Source: a virus. Taken from it: a stretch of 20,248 nt of DNA. The position numbers were made by a program, and so were the translations under genes. The notes under the pieces were generated by a model. It saw only the letters and a list, made by a program, of their open reading frames with translations, was not told where the DNA came from and made no database searches. The stretch's first letter is position 1. Every line of letters starts with the position of its first letter. Of this stretch, positions 6,579 to 13,684 are shown piece by piece. The stretch lies in IMG/VR virus record IMGVR_UViG_3300046522_000356, positions 1-20,248 of that record. One strand, given 5' to 3'.

Positions 6579-6884
6579 ATGAGAAATCGAGGACAACTGT
6601 TTTGGGATTGGGCAGACCTCAGCCTTCACCATCGAACCCATGACGAGATTCTTGATGATGGCACTCAGATCGATGTGCAAGTCAGGTTATCTCGCACTGG
6701 TAGCACGCAGATGTTCATAGGTGTCTATGCGCCATCTGGTACTGTGCTGCACGAAGAAGCCTTCAACTCTAGGCCTGGCGAGTCGATGACTAGGGCTTTG
6801 GCTTGGGGCGTTGGACGCGCTCGTCGCTTGGCTTATGGAAACCCTGCTACCAAACCGAGGTCAGCCGCCGTAAGTGGTAGGTGA
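6579..6884 (+). CDS. Hypothetical protein, 101 aa
   Basis: Not assigned to a family. A very good ribosome site (CAGGAGGAATT) precedes the ATG. The fold looks beta-rich: QIDVQVRLSRTGSTQMFIGV followed by SGTVLHEEAFNSRPGESMT and a helix RALAWGVGRARRLAYG. The N-terminus WDWADLSLHHRTHDEILDDG is acidic and aromatic. There is no signal or membrane segment. The pattern of two beta-hairpins and a final helix suggests a compact single domain, perhaps a regulator or an inhibitor of a partner protein. It is the best-supported gene of the rightward island. Confidence 0.72.
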   Translation: MRNRGQLFWDWADLSLHHRTHDEILDDGTQIDVQVRLSRTGSTQMFIGVYAPSGTVLHEEAFNSRPGESMTRALAWGVGRARRLAYGNPATKPRSAAVSGR

Positions 6885-6911
6885 GGGCTGAAACGTTTGG
6901 AGGACAGACCC

Positions 6912-7139
6912 ATGTCTTCAGTTAACGAATTGGAAATTCAATTGGAGCAAGCATTGCTTTCAGTGCTTGCTGCAGCAGACCAACTAGGTTTGGATCCGGA
7001 AAACCTGAGGTTGATCGCTATAGGCGGTCTTTTGGCCAGCAATAGCTGGCAGTGGATTGATCCTTACCAAACCCCCGGGACAATCGCAGTTTTGAATCGT
7101 GCGGTTGGTGCCGTGTCTTCGCGCTCGCAGTGCGTATAA
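6912..7139 (+). CDS. Hypothetical small helical protein, 75 aa
   Basis: Not recognised. GGAGG lies eight bases before ATG 6912; an in-frame TTG at 6897 overlaps that ribosome site and is less likely. The first half is a helix of the type ELEIQLEQALLSVLAAADQL; the second half is hydrophobic and short (LIAIGGLLASNSWQWIDPYQ). It follows the 101-aa gene by 27 bases, so the two are probably co-transcribed. The C-terminal third is overlapped by an antisense ORF that I reject. Confidence 0.6.
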   Translation: MSSVNELEIQLEQALLSVLAAADQLGLDPENLRLIAIGGLLASNSWQWIDPYQTPGTIAVLNRAVGAVSSRSQCV

Positions 7140-7294
7140 AAGTTTCCTGAGTCTAGAGGGAGTACAACAGTGCTCCGGCTAACCAGCCGACTATCCTCTG
7201 TTGTTTCGCCAGGGCGAGGGACGTAATCCTGCTGGAAACGCTTTGCACGCTTGAGCTCATTAAACCCCGATCCACAGCAAGGAGACGTAAACCA

Positions 7295-7516
7295 ATGGAT
7301 CCCGTGCCGACAAATCAAGAAGTCGCCGAGGAAGTGGGTATTGATGAAGCTCAAGTGGAGCGGTACCGCACGGATACGCTCGAACTTGGCGATGGCTCGT
7401 GGCTTGTCCATTTCTCTTTTGAGATGCCGAGGGAGCTAAGGCACAGTTTCACCGGTAGCTTTACCGCAATAATCCCGAGCAAATCCCTAATCGCGGATGC
7501 TAGGTCGGAGGATTGA
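7295..7516 (+). CDS. Hypothetical small protein, 73 aa
   Basis: Not recognised. AAGGAGACGTAAACCA precedes the ATG. The N-terminal ~25 residues (TNQEVAEEVGIDEAQVERYR) form acidic helices; the rest is a likely beta-hairpin (LELGDGSWLVHFSFEMPREL and HSFTGSFTAIIPSKSL). It is the last rightward gene of the island and converges on the leftward methyltransferase gene, with 107 bases between stops and no clear terminator in that gap. Confidence 0.62.
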   Translation: MDPVPTNQEVAEEVGIDEAQVERYRTDTLELGDGSWLVHFSFEMPRELRHSFTGSFTAIIPSKSLIADARSED

Positions 7517-7623
7517 GCGTCTTGCATTGCCACCTGGGGGGATTGCCTGATAGCTGGGAATGGCGCTTTCGCATTTGGCTATTTCAGTACTGCTGGATCG
7601 GTTTTCTGTGGGCATGGGTAACC

Positions 7624-9159
7624 TCAAGCGAGACGTTCAAGTTGTTGTTGGATGCGCTGGCCGATCCAGCGGACGACGAAGACGGCCTTGCTGTTGCCGA
7701 TCGCCTTGTAGCGAGGCCCGTCCGGGCATTCATCGGCGGTCTTGCCGCGATAGGGGATGCGGGTATGGTCGCCGGGGAAGCCTTGGAGCCATTCGCACTC
7801 CCGTGGAGTGAGGCGGCGTACCTGCGCATCGGTCTGAATGGCTTGGACTTCTGCCCGTGCTTCCAATGTGTATGCGTGATCGGCCTGCACCCCAACGCCA
7901 TCTGGACCGCTCGCTGGGTTTTGGCGCAGAGCGCCGGCCTGGATGGCGTGAGCAACGATTGGCTGCCCACGGCCCGTGTCGTCCTCGCTGGCGTCGAAGC
8001 CCTCAGCCTTCAGTGTGCGCGTGATATCGCCGGTGATGCACACCGCAACTTGTCCGCCGGCGTTTGGGTGGCTGGCGCCGTGACCCATGGCCCGAAGCGT
8101 CGGGGCCAAGTCGCCTGCATCGGCTCCGTGATCCTTGCAGCTGAAAGCGAGTAGGGCGTTTTCTCGTCCGCTGTTCCTGCCCAGCGGGTGGACAAGGTCA
8201 TTCAGCACGTCGGGATCCTGCGTGCCGTGCACCACCAGCATTCCATTCTCAGCATCCTGCTGGGTAGCGCTGCCGGCCGCTTTCCCATTGGCCTGGAGCG
8301 TGCCGCTCACAACAAAAGCCTCGGATTCGAAATCCAGCCTTCCGCTGGCGCTCGCGCATGCGTTGCGCGCAGGTGCTATATCGATCGGTCCCGCCGTGTT
8401 GTTCCCGCCGAATACGGTCAAGCGTCCGTCTGCTGCGTCGTTTTCGTCGACGCCTCCAGTGCTTGCTGTAATTGTGCCGGCAGTTGCTTGCCCCTCGCCT
8501 CGGCGCGGCGGAGTATCCCGGCGCAGGCCTTCGCGCTCAAAAAGTACTTCGAGGGGATCGAATCTTGCTCGAGCACTTGCGACAACGAACACACGGCGGC
8601 GTCGTTGGGCCAGGCCGAAATATTGGGCATCCAGAATCCGCCATGCGACTGTTCGCGTGGGTCCATACACACAACCAGCGTCCTTCCATTTACCCCCTGG
8701 CGGTTGGAGTTCTTCGGATTCGCCCACCAGGGCGCCGAGGAAGCAGCCAAACGCGTTGCCTTTGTCGGAGAGGACGCCGGGGACGTTTTCCCAGAGGCAA
8801 GTGGACTCGGGCTCGCCGCGCTTGATTCGAACATGGTCAATTGCATCGAGCAGCTCCACGTATTTGATGGTGAGGGCGCCGCGGGGATCAGCTAAGCCTT
8901 CGCGCATGCCGGCCACGCTAAAGGCCTGGCAGGGAGTGCCACCGACCAGCACCTCAGGCGCCGGGATCTTGCCGGCCAGCACCATGGCAGCCAGGCGGGT
9001 CATGTCGCCGTGGTTCAGCGTTTCGGGGTAGTGGTGAGCCAGAACCGCGCAGGGGAATGGCTCGATCTCGGCGTACCACTCGGCACGCCAGCCCAGCGGG
9101 TGCCAGGCTACGGTCGCAGCTTCAATGCCGCTGCAGACGCTTCCGTAGGTAATGGTCAT
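7624..9159 (-). CDS. C5 cytosine DNA methyltransferase
   Basis: 511-residue enzyme that would transfer a methyl group from SAM to C5 of cytosine in DNA. The C5-MTase motifs are in order: motif I YGSVCSGIEAATVAW (5-19), motif IV with the catalytic cysteine GGTPCQAFSVAG (Cys77), motif VI ENVPG (124-128), motif VIII QRRRRVFVVA (185-194), motif IX RRLTPRECEWLQGFPGDH (448-465) and motif X YKAIGNSKA (484-492). The segment between VIII and IX, which holds target recognition, is unusually long (about 222-446) and consists of degenerate units of ~30-38 residues. The ATG at 9159 has GGAG five bases upstream and follows the PAPS-reductase-like gene by 11 bases. No restriction endonuclease is adjacent, so it is probably a solitary methyltransferase protecting phage DNA or altering host methylation. 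Confidence 0.95.
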   Translation of the reverse strand: MTITYGSVCSGIEAATVAWHPLGWRAEWYAEIEPFPCAVLAHHYPETLNHGDMTRLAAMVLAGKIPAPEVLVGGTPCQAFSVAGMREGLADPRGALTIKYVELLDAIDHVRIKRGEPESTCLWENVPGVLSDKGNAFGCFLGALVGESEELQPPGGKWKDAGCVYGPTRTVAWRILDAQYFGLAQRRRRVFVVASARARFDPLEVLFEREGLRRDTPPRRGEGQATAGTITASTGGVDENDAADGRLTVFGGNNTAGPIDIAPARNACASASGRLDFESEAFVVSGTLQANGKAAGSATQQDAENGMLVVHGTQDPDVLNDLVHPLGRNSGRENALLAFSCKDHGADAGDLAPTLRAMGHGASHPNAGGQVAVCITGDITRTLKAEGFDASEDDTGRGQPIVAHAIQAGALRQNPASGPDGVGVQADHAYTLEARAEVQAIQTDAQVRRLTPRECEWLQGFPGDHTRIPYRGKTADECPDGPRYKAIGNSKAVFVVRWIGQRIQQQLERLA

Positions 9160-9170
9160 GATGGCTCCGG

Positions 9171-9935
9171 TTATGCGCGGGCGATGATGTCGGCCTCGGC
9201 AAGCTCGCAGAAGAAGGAGCAGGCGGGCAGTTTCTCGTTTCGCCGAACTGGGCCGTCGCCGAGATCACGAAGGGAGAAGCGAACGTTGGTGGCGCGGTTG
9301 CGGAACAGGTAGGAGCCTTCGCCCAAGTCGTCCTGGATGGCGCACAGCGCCTCGAACTGCTCTGGGAAGTCCTGGCGGATCGCCCGGAAGTAGCCTTCGC
9401 CGCCCTTCACGCAGCCGATGCAGTTGGCGTTGTCGTAGCCCATCCGGTACATAAGCGGCAGCTCGATGCCTGCGCGCATCAAGATGGCCTTGCAGTCGTC
9501 CTTGCCTAGGCCTCGATCAATCAGCGGGGCGATCACCGGGCGGTCTGGATTGCGCTCCCGGAAGTCATCCAGGCGATCTGCCTCCTCGGCGGTGTAACCG
9601 AACACCATCACGTCGCCTGGCTGCTTCCAAGTGTCGAGCAATCGCCGTTTGAGGATCTTGGTGCAGGGTGCGCCGGTTCGGCCCTTCATGTAGCGCTCGC
9701 GGCGGAACACCTCGTGAGCGTCGGCGCCGTACTTCTCGTCACGCAGGACGGTGATCGGCTGGCCAAACCAGGCTTCGCAGTCCTGGGCGAACCGGCGGTT
9801 GTCCTCATGCTCGTTGGCCAGGAACGCGTTGATGATTTGCACGTCGTGCGTGCTGCCGTACTCGGCCAGGGCCAACTTGGTGGCCACCGCCGAAGCGGCG
9901 CCGCAACTGAACTGGCAGACGATTCGATTGGACAT
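9171..9935 (-). CDS. PAPS-reductase/ATP-pyrophosphatase family protein
   Basis: 254-residue protein of the adenine-nucleotide alpha-hydrolase (PP-loop) superfamily. The N-terminal VCQFSCGAASAVATKLAL is a PP-loop variant (residues 7-23), and the arrangement continues with an IINAFLANEHEDNRRF strand-helix and GAPCTKILKRR, as in CysH/DndC-like proteins. Cysteines in PCTK, NCIGCVKGG and PACSFFC could hold a metal or Fe-S cluster. Members activate a substrate as an adenylate or use PAPS, in sulphur metabolism and in nucleic-acid thiolation. The substrate here is unknown. ATG 9935 is chosen, with CGAGGACCTACC before it; an upstream extension has no ribosome site. It is immediately upstream of, and probably co-expressed with, the cytosine methyltransferase. 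Confidence 0.87.
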   Translation of the reverse strand: MSNRIVCQFSCGAASAVATKLALAEYGSTHDVQIINAFLANEHEDNRRFAQDCEAWFGQPITVLRDEKYGADAHEVFRRERYMKGRTGAPCTKILKRRLLDTWKQPGDVMVFGYTAEEADRLDDFRERNPDRPVIAPLIDRGLGKDDCKAILMRAGIELPLMYRMGYDNANCIGCVKGGEGYFRAIRQDFPEQFEALCAIQDDLGEGSYLFRNRATNVRFSLRDLGDGPVRRNEKLPACSFFCELAEADIIARA

Positions 9936-9942
9936 GGTAGGT

Positions 9943-9965
9943 CCTCGCCGGGGTGGCGTTATCTG
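9943..9965. repeat. Direct repeat copy 1 flanking the moron 10007-10261
   Basis: Plus-strand CGCCGGGGTGGCGTTATC is repeated, with a one-base gap and one substitution, as CGCCGGGAGGCGTTATC at 10273-10289. Each copy is a small inverted repeat (CGCC/GGCG). This copy also provides the ribosome site (GAGGA on the minus strand) of the gene starting at 9935. The two copies bracket the single rightward gene between them. Confidence 0.55.
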
Positions 9966-10006
9966 ACGGAGTGAGGTAAATAGCTGCAAAATCTAGGAAT
10001 TCGAGA

Positions 10007-10261
10007 ATGGAACACCTGAAAACTGCCTTGGTAACCTTTCTGTGCCTGACGTCGGTTGGGTCAGCGTTCAGTTGGGCTAAGTCTGCTGCTGCTCATGTGC
10101 CAGCAAAGTTTCCCGGCTCGACAGTTGTGTGGAAGCATGAGGACGGCAGCCGGACCGATCTTGAAGCCACCATGAAAAAACAATCGAAGTGGAACAAGGT
10201 CGCCGCTGGTCTCGCATCACTCGCCGCGGTCACTCAGGCAATCCTTGCGCTGATTCCTTAG
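10007..10261 (+). CDS. Small membrane/exported protein (moron candidate), 84 aa
   Basis: Not recognised. AGGAA lies about eight bases before the ATG. The N-terminus LKTALVTFLCLTSVGSAFSW is a signal-anchor or signal peptide (SAFSWA could be a cleavage region), and a second hydrophobic stretch, KVAAGLASLAAVTQAILALI, ends the protein. A short hydrophilic loop with DGSRTDLEATMKKQSK lies between. It is read against the leftward operon, alone, and is bracketed by the direct repeats at 9943 and 10270, which marks it as a separately inserted cassette. An envelope function such as blocking DNA injection by other phages would fit, but it is not shown. Confidence 0.65.
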   Translation: MEHLKTALVTFLCLTSVGSAFSWAKSAAAHVPAKFPGSTVVWKHEDGSRTDLEATMKKQSKWNKVAAGLASLAAVTQAILALIP

Positions 10262-10269
10262 TTCAGTGA

Positions 10270-10291
10270 CTTCGCCGGGAGGCGTTATCGT
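10270..10291. repeat. Direct repeat copy 2 flanking the moron 10007-10261
   Basis: CTTCGCCGGGAGGCGTTATC matches the copy at 9943-9965 in the same orientation. It lies between the stop of the 84-aa rightward gene and the stop of the leftward gene 10325-11437, where a leftward ribosome site has no purpose; it looks like the displaced second copy of the intergenic element that precedes the gene at 9935. Confidence 0.55.
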
Positions 10292-10324
10292 TGAATAGGG
10301 GAAGGCGCTGGCGGGCAGCGCAGG

Positions 10325-11437
10325 TCAGGCGGCGGCGCGAACCGGTACGGCGCGGAGGTGGTCTTTCTCGTCAGCATCGCCCAGGTAGGGCTTCAGCTCT
10401 GCGCGGGTGTACTTGCCGGCCTGGTTCGTGTCACAGGTGTAGCCGCTATAGTTCGGCCCGAAGTAGGCGCCGCCGTGCCGATCAGACCAGATCATGTACA
10501 GCGATTCCTGCGGCGGGAAGAGGATGTTCTTCAGCACCTCTGCTCGCTTGAAGTCCATCTTGGCGGCGGCTTGGGACATCAGCACCTCCAGACGCTTCCG
10601 CCTCCGGGCTAGGTTGACCTTGACTAGGGGCGACTCGGGCGGAATTGTATGAAGTTCGTTGCAGCACAGATTGGTGTAGCTGTATGGCCCTGTGACTACC
10701 CACCACATATTATTGATGTTGTAGAGCGCCTGACCACGCTGCCAGCGGCCTTTGCGGTCGGTGAACCATACGGTTTGGCCGTGCTCAAGATTCACGCCTT
10801 CTGCGGAGTCGAGGTTGTAGGTCATGCCTGGGCGCGTCTTGTACTTGTCCCAGTTCTCGCCTTTGAAGTGACAAGACTGCTCGTAGTACAACTGGATTCG
10901 CGCGAGCGCCGTGAGGTGGCCAGGCCCAACTTTACGGTTTCCAAACGTCCTCATAGCCTCGGTGTCGAAGTAGTATCCTCTGAACACATTGCAGAGGTAG
11001 TCGCGGATCCTGCGGCGTGTGCGCTCCATTTCCAGGCGCATCAGGTAGGACATGTGTTTCTCTTTGTCGCTCTGGTACCGGCCATCATGATCAGGGCGAT
11101 CAGGCGCGTTCACGTTCTGGAACATCTGGAAGGTGATCGATGCCCCTGACAGATCCAGATCGGCTTTCAGTTCGCCCTTGCTGCACACCCGCTTGTTGCG
11201 GCGAGAGTTCTCCGCGATGCCGTACTGATCATGCTTGTCGCGCTCGCGTAGCTCTGGCATGTCGCAGGTCCAGCCAAGGCGGTTCAGTGTCTGCACGATG
11301 CGCTTCAATACCTGGTTGCGATACTTTCGCTCCCAGGCCTTCTCTGCCTCCCACGGCAGACGACCCGGGTGCGGTTCGCGGATAATGATGCTTGCGTCGC
11401 TGAAGATGACGCTGGCGCTGCGGTCGATTTGCGGCAT
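10325..11437 (-). CDS. Hypothetical phage protein with UVR-like motif, 370 aa
   Basis: Large soluble, basic and aromatic protein of unknown function. The C-terminal third contains RRKRLEVLMSQAAAKMDFKR-AEVLKNILFP (about residues 283-310), which matches the pattern of the UVR motif of UvrB/UvrC and some stress proteins (L-x-x-x-M-x-x-A-A-x-x-x-D-F-x-x-A-x-x-L). The region before it (HGQTVWFTDRKGRWQRGQAL) looks like an SH3/KOW-type strand block, and the segment after (MIWSDRHGGAYFGPNYSGYT) is beta-rich. The N-terminal half has many helices and several Cys/His but no clear domain. The start ATG 11437 has GGAGAAACACA before it. It is the upstream partner of the PAPS-reductase/methyltransferase pair. 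Confidence 0.8.
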   Translation of the reverse strand: MPQIDRSASVIFSDASIIIREPHPGRLPWEAEKAWERKYRNQVLKRIVQTLNRLGWTCDMPELRERDKHDQYGIAENSRRNKRVCSKGELKADLDLSGASITFQMFQNVNAPDRPDHDGRYQSDKEKHMSYLMRLEMERTRRRIRDYLCNVFRGYYFDTEAMRTFGNRKVGPGHLTALARIQLYYEQSCHFKGENWDKYKTRPGMTYNLDSAEGVNLEHGQTVWFTDRKGRWQRGQALYNINNMWWVVTGPYSYTNLCCNELHTIPPESPLVKVNLARRRKRLEVLMSQAAAKMDFKRAEVLKNILFPPQESLYMIWSDRHGGAYFGPNYSGYTCDTNQAGKYTRAELKPYLGDADEKDHLRAVPVRAAA

Positions 11438-11542
11438 TGTGTTTCTCCATGCATGCGCCGCCCTCCGTAGTCGGATGCGGCACGGTGGCCATTCAATGCA
11501 GAATGGGTTATTTAAGACCGACTAATTGTTAGAGGCAAGGAA

Positions 11543-12175
11543 ATGTCGCTAGTTGATGGAGTTGTGTTGTTCGCGATTATCGTTGGAGCATTTTTTTGTG
11601 GCGTTGTCTGGTCCCCCCTTTTGGTCGACCTGAAGGTCGCTGATGCACTTGAGGCCACAAGCTACGTAGCAACTATAATTGCATGTGTCGTAGCTGTGAT
11701 TACACTTAGCGCATGGAGGTATCAGTTTCGGCATGCGGAACGGTATTCAACACTAAAAGATTTGAAAGTCGCAGCGACCGATCTTTACAGCTACCGAGGA
11801 TTTCTGTTGGCTGTAAAAAGATCGTGTGACTATCAGATTGCTCATGGCGGCGAAGTTGATCCTGAGTTGCGCTCCCGCGAGCTTGAGAAAAGGCAGCAGA
11901 TGCTAGATGCAATAGCAGGTTACAACAAAGCTTGGGCCGCAGCCGTGGGGTTTCTGACTGCTGAAGAGGAGTCTCGTATAGTCGGCACTCCCAATAAGTT
12001 TGCTTTGCTTTCTTTAGAACGGCCCGATCAGCTTATAGAGGCATTCAGACTTTGCCTCGGCGGAGGTCCACAAGAAAACTTTGATAGTAGTATGGAGCAA
12101 ATAAATCGGGAGGCGATGAGTATTTATGCGATAACTGTCGGAGAGATCGAGCGCCTGTTAAGGCAGAAGGCTTGA
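11543..12175 (+). CDS. Membrane-anchored protein of unknown function (moron candidate), 210 aa
   Basis: Two transmembrane segments lie at the N-terminus (about residues 4-24, VDGVVLFAIIVGAFFCGVVW, and 38-58, ATSYVATIIACVVAVITLSA), followed by a ~150-residue cytoplasmic, helix-rich domain (RYSTLKDLKVAATDLYSYRG to EIERLLRQKA). No family is recognised; the two-helix anchor with a soluble helical domain is a frequent shape of small membrane effectors and defence proteins. AAGGAA precedes the ATG at 11543. Its codons are richer in A/T endings than the leftward neighbours, which fits acquisition by transfer. It is divergent from the gene starting at 11437 and converges on the NdpA gene. Confidence 0.75.
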   Translation: MSLVDGVVLFAIIVGAFFCGVVWSPLLVDLKVADALEATSYVATIIACVVAVITLSAWRYQFRHAERYSTLKDLKVAATDLYSYRGFLLAVKRSCDYQIAHGGEVDPELRSRELEKRQQMLDAIAGYNKAWAAAVGFLTAEEESRIVGTPNKFALLSLERPDQLIEAFRLCLGGGPQENFDSSMEQINREAMSIYAITVGEIERLLRQKA

Positions 12176-12208
12176 CAGGTAAATTTCCGAAAGGGCCACT
12201 AAGAAGTA

Positions 12209-13225
12209 TTAAGAATCAAGCGCTGTAGCACGTTTGAGCTGGTCAATCAGCGGTATTGGCAGGTCCTTGATGGTCAAAGCAGCGCTCGCCGGGTCGAACT
12301 CGACGCGCTCACCGAGTAGGTGCGCTTCGAAGCTGATCGACATGCCTTCGGCGCGGCCGGTGTAGCGGCGGTACTGGGTCAGGGTGCGCTTGTCGGCGGC
12401 AAAGCTTTCGGATAACCCGTAGTCGCCGGACCGGATGAAGTCGACGAAGGTTTTCGGCTTGTCTTCGTCGAGAGCTTCGGACAGGTCATCCAGGCTGACC
12501 GGCTCGCCGATCTTGTCCTGCGCTTGGGCATAGGCCACCAGGTGCTGACTCTTCTCGCTGGCGGTTTCGGCAGGAAGCTCTTCGGCCTCTACGAAATCTT
12601 TGAAGGCTTTGAGCAGCGTGCGGGTTTCGCCTGGGCTGTCGATCCCTTCCTGGCAGCCGATGAAGTCTTGGAAGTAGTGCGAAAGCCGCTTGCCGTTCTT
12701 GCTCTTGATGAACGAGATGTACAGCCGCGACGCCGGGTTGTTCTTCCACTCGCTCAGATTGATCCGGGCGGCGAAGTGTGGGGCGCTGGTATCGAGGTGG
12801 CGCGAAACCGAAACGGTGAGGTCATCGGCAACCGAGATCGTCTCTGCTTGGCGCAGGATGGCGATGGTCAGGTAGTCGGTCAGCCCTTGCTGATACAGGG
12901 CGAACAGGACGTGCCCACCAACAGCCAGGTTGGATTCCTCCATGAGGCGCGTCAGGTGCTCAACCGCGGTGCGCGTGAAGTCGAGGAACTGCATGTCGCC
13001 GCTGACAACCTTGGCAAGCCAGCCGCTGAGGGGGTAGGCACCGGATTCGCCATGGAAGAAGCCCCAGGCCTTACCGGTCTTGGCGTTGTAGCCGTCGTTC
13101 ACAGCGTTCACCAGGTTCTCGATGGCGCCGCTTTCCGGCAGGCTGGCGCTGGCCATGTGCAGGGCTGCGGGGCTGCCGTCCGGCCTCTTGTCGATGAAGT
13201 GCATCACTGCGTGGTGAATAGGCAT
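12209..13225 (-). CDS. Nucleoid-associated protein NdpA/YejK homologue
   Basis: 338-residue homologue of the 37-kDa nucleoid-associated protein YejK/NdpA. Signature stretches occur in family order: [19 protein letters not shown] at the N-terminus, [20 protein letters not shown], the region [56 protein letters not shown], and the C-terminal [19 protein letters not shown]. The length equals that of the chromosomal protein. YejK binds the nucleoid and has been reported to interact with topoisomerases; a phage-borne copy could remodel host or phage DNA topology at induction. GGAGAATCCACC precedes the ATG. Pseudomonads normally carry their own copy elsewhere, so this should be a paralogue. Confidence 0.93.
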   Translation of the reverse strand: MPIHHAVMHFIDKRPDGSPAALHMASASLPESGAIENLVNAVNDGYNAKTGKAWGFFHGESGAYPLSGWLAKVVSGDMQFLDFTRTAVEHLTRLMEESNLAVGGHVLFALYQQGLTDYLTIAILRQAETISVADDLTVSVSRHLDTSAPHFAARINLSEWKNNPASRLYISFIKSKNGKRLSHYFQDFIGCQEGIDSPGETRTLLKAFKDFVEAEELPAETASEKSQHLVAYAQAQDKIGEPVSLDDLSEALDEDKPKTFVDFIRSGDYGLSESFAADKRTLTQYRRYTGRAEGMSISFEAHLLGERVEFDPASAALTIKDLPIPLIDQLKRATALDS

Positions 13226-13288
13226 GGTGGATTCTCCGGCTGAGGCGGTGAAAGGATGTGGAATGTTTTACGTGATTGAGGTATTACG

Positions 13289-13309
13289 GCGGGCTATGAA
13301 TAGGCCCGC
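13289..13309 (+). other. Hairpin immediately before a moron ribosome site
   Basis: GCGGGC and GCCCGC pair around a 9-base loop; the hairpin is followed at once by AAAAAAGGAG, the ribosome site of the rightward gene at 13327. There is no T-tract on the plus strand. It could shield or expose that ribosome site, or stop opposing transcripts weakly. Confidence 0.4.
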
Positions 13310-13326
13310 AAAAAAGGAGATGGATT

Positions 13327-13683
13327 GTGGAGACGTTTCTGTGGGGGTTACTGACCGCAATGTTGGTAGCGATAGCTACTGCTGCGTGGCAGAAGCCAGA
13401 GTTTTACCGAGAGTACATTAGTCCTTGGTTCACAAAGATTTTCACTGTGGCGACGGTCGGGACGATGGCTTGGCAAATGTCTGCAAGCTATACCAAGAGC
13501 ACCATTCTCAAGCTGATACCTGCTGATCAAGGCGACCTGATTCTGAAAATCAATGCGGCTTTCGAGTTTCCGTGGGCTGTTTGGGGCGGGATCATCGGCT
13601 TTGCTTTTTATGAAGGCGTGGCGCTTCTAATCGCGTCTGCTTTGATTGCGCACGAAACCAAGAAAAAGCTCCGGTCATCCTGA
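13327..13683 (+). CDS. Multi-helix inner-membrane protein (moron candidate), 118 aa
   Basis: Three or four hydrophobic segments: residues 1-21 (TFLWGLLTAMLVAIATAA), about 37-53 (IFTVATVGTMAWQMSA), 79-96 (FEFPWAVWGGIIGFAFYE) and 97-110 (GVALLIASALIAH), ending in KKKLRSS. No family is recognised; the size and hydropathy resemble small holin-like or exclusion proteins, without proof. The GTG at 13327 lies eight bases after AAAGGAG; an ATG at 13320 opens a different, shorter frame. The gene is opposite to the operon and its stop is one base away from the stop of the leftward gene ending at 13685. Confidence 0.72.
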   Translation: METFLWGLLTAMLVAIATAAWQKPEFYREYISPWFTKIFTVATVGTMAWQMSASYTKSTILKLIPADQGDLILKINAAFEFPWAVWGGIIGFAFYEGVALLIASALIAHETKKKLRSS

Positions 13684-13684
13684 C

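Noticed and set aside
7064-7411. Minus-strand ORF of 115 codons across the rightward island
   Set aside because: It overlaps two rightward genes with good ribosome sites in antisense, has no ribosome site of its own, and shows no domain; I keep the rightward genes.
8135-9031. Long rightward ORF of 298 codons opposite the cytosine methyltransferase
   Set aside because: Antisense shadow in GC-rich DNA: the methyltransferase motifs on the minus strand are unambiguous, and the plus product is Ser/Arg/Pro-rich without domains.
13289-13309. Hairpin followed by A-run, considered as a terminator
   Set aside because: On the plus strand the stem is followed by As, and on the minus strand the Ts precede the stem, so the geometry of an intrinsic terminator is wrong in both directions.
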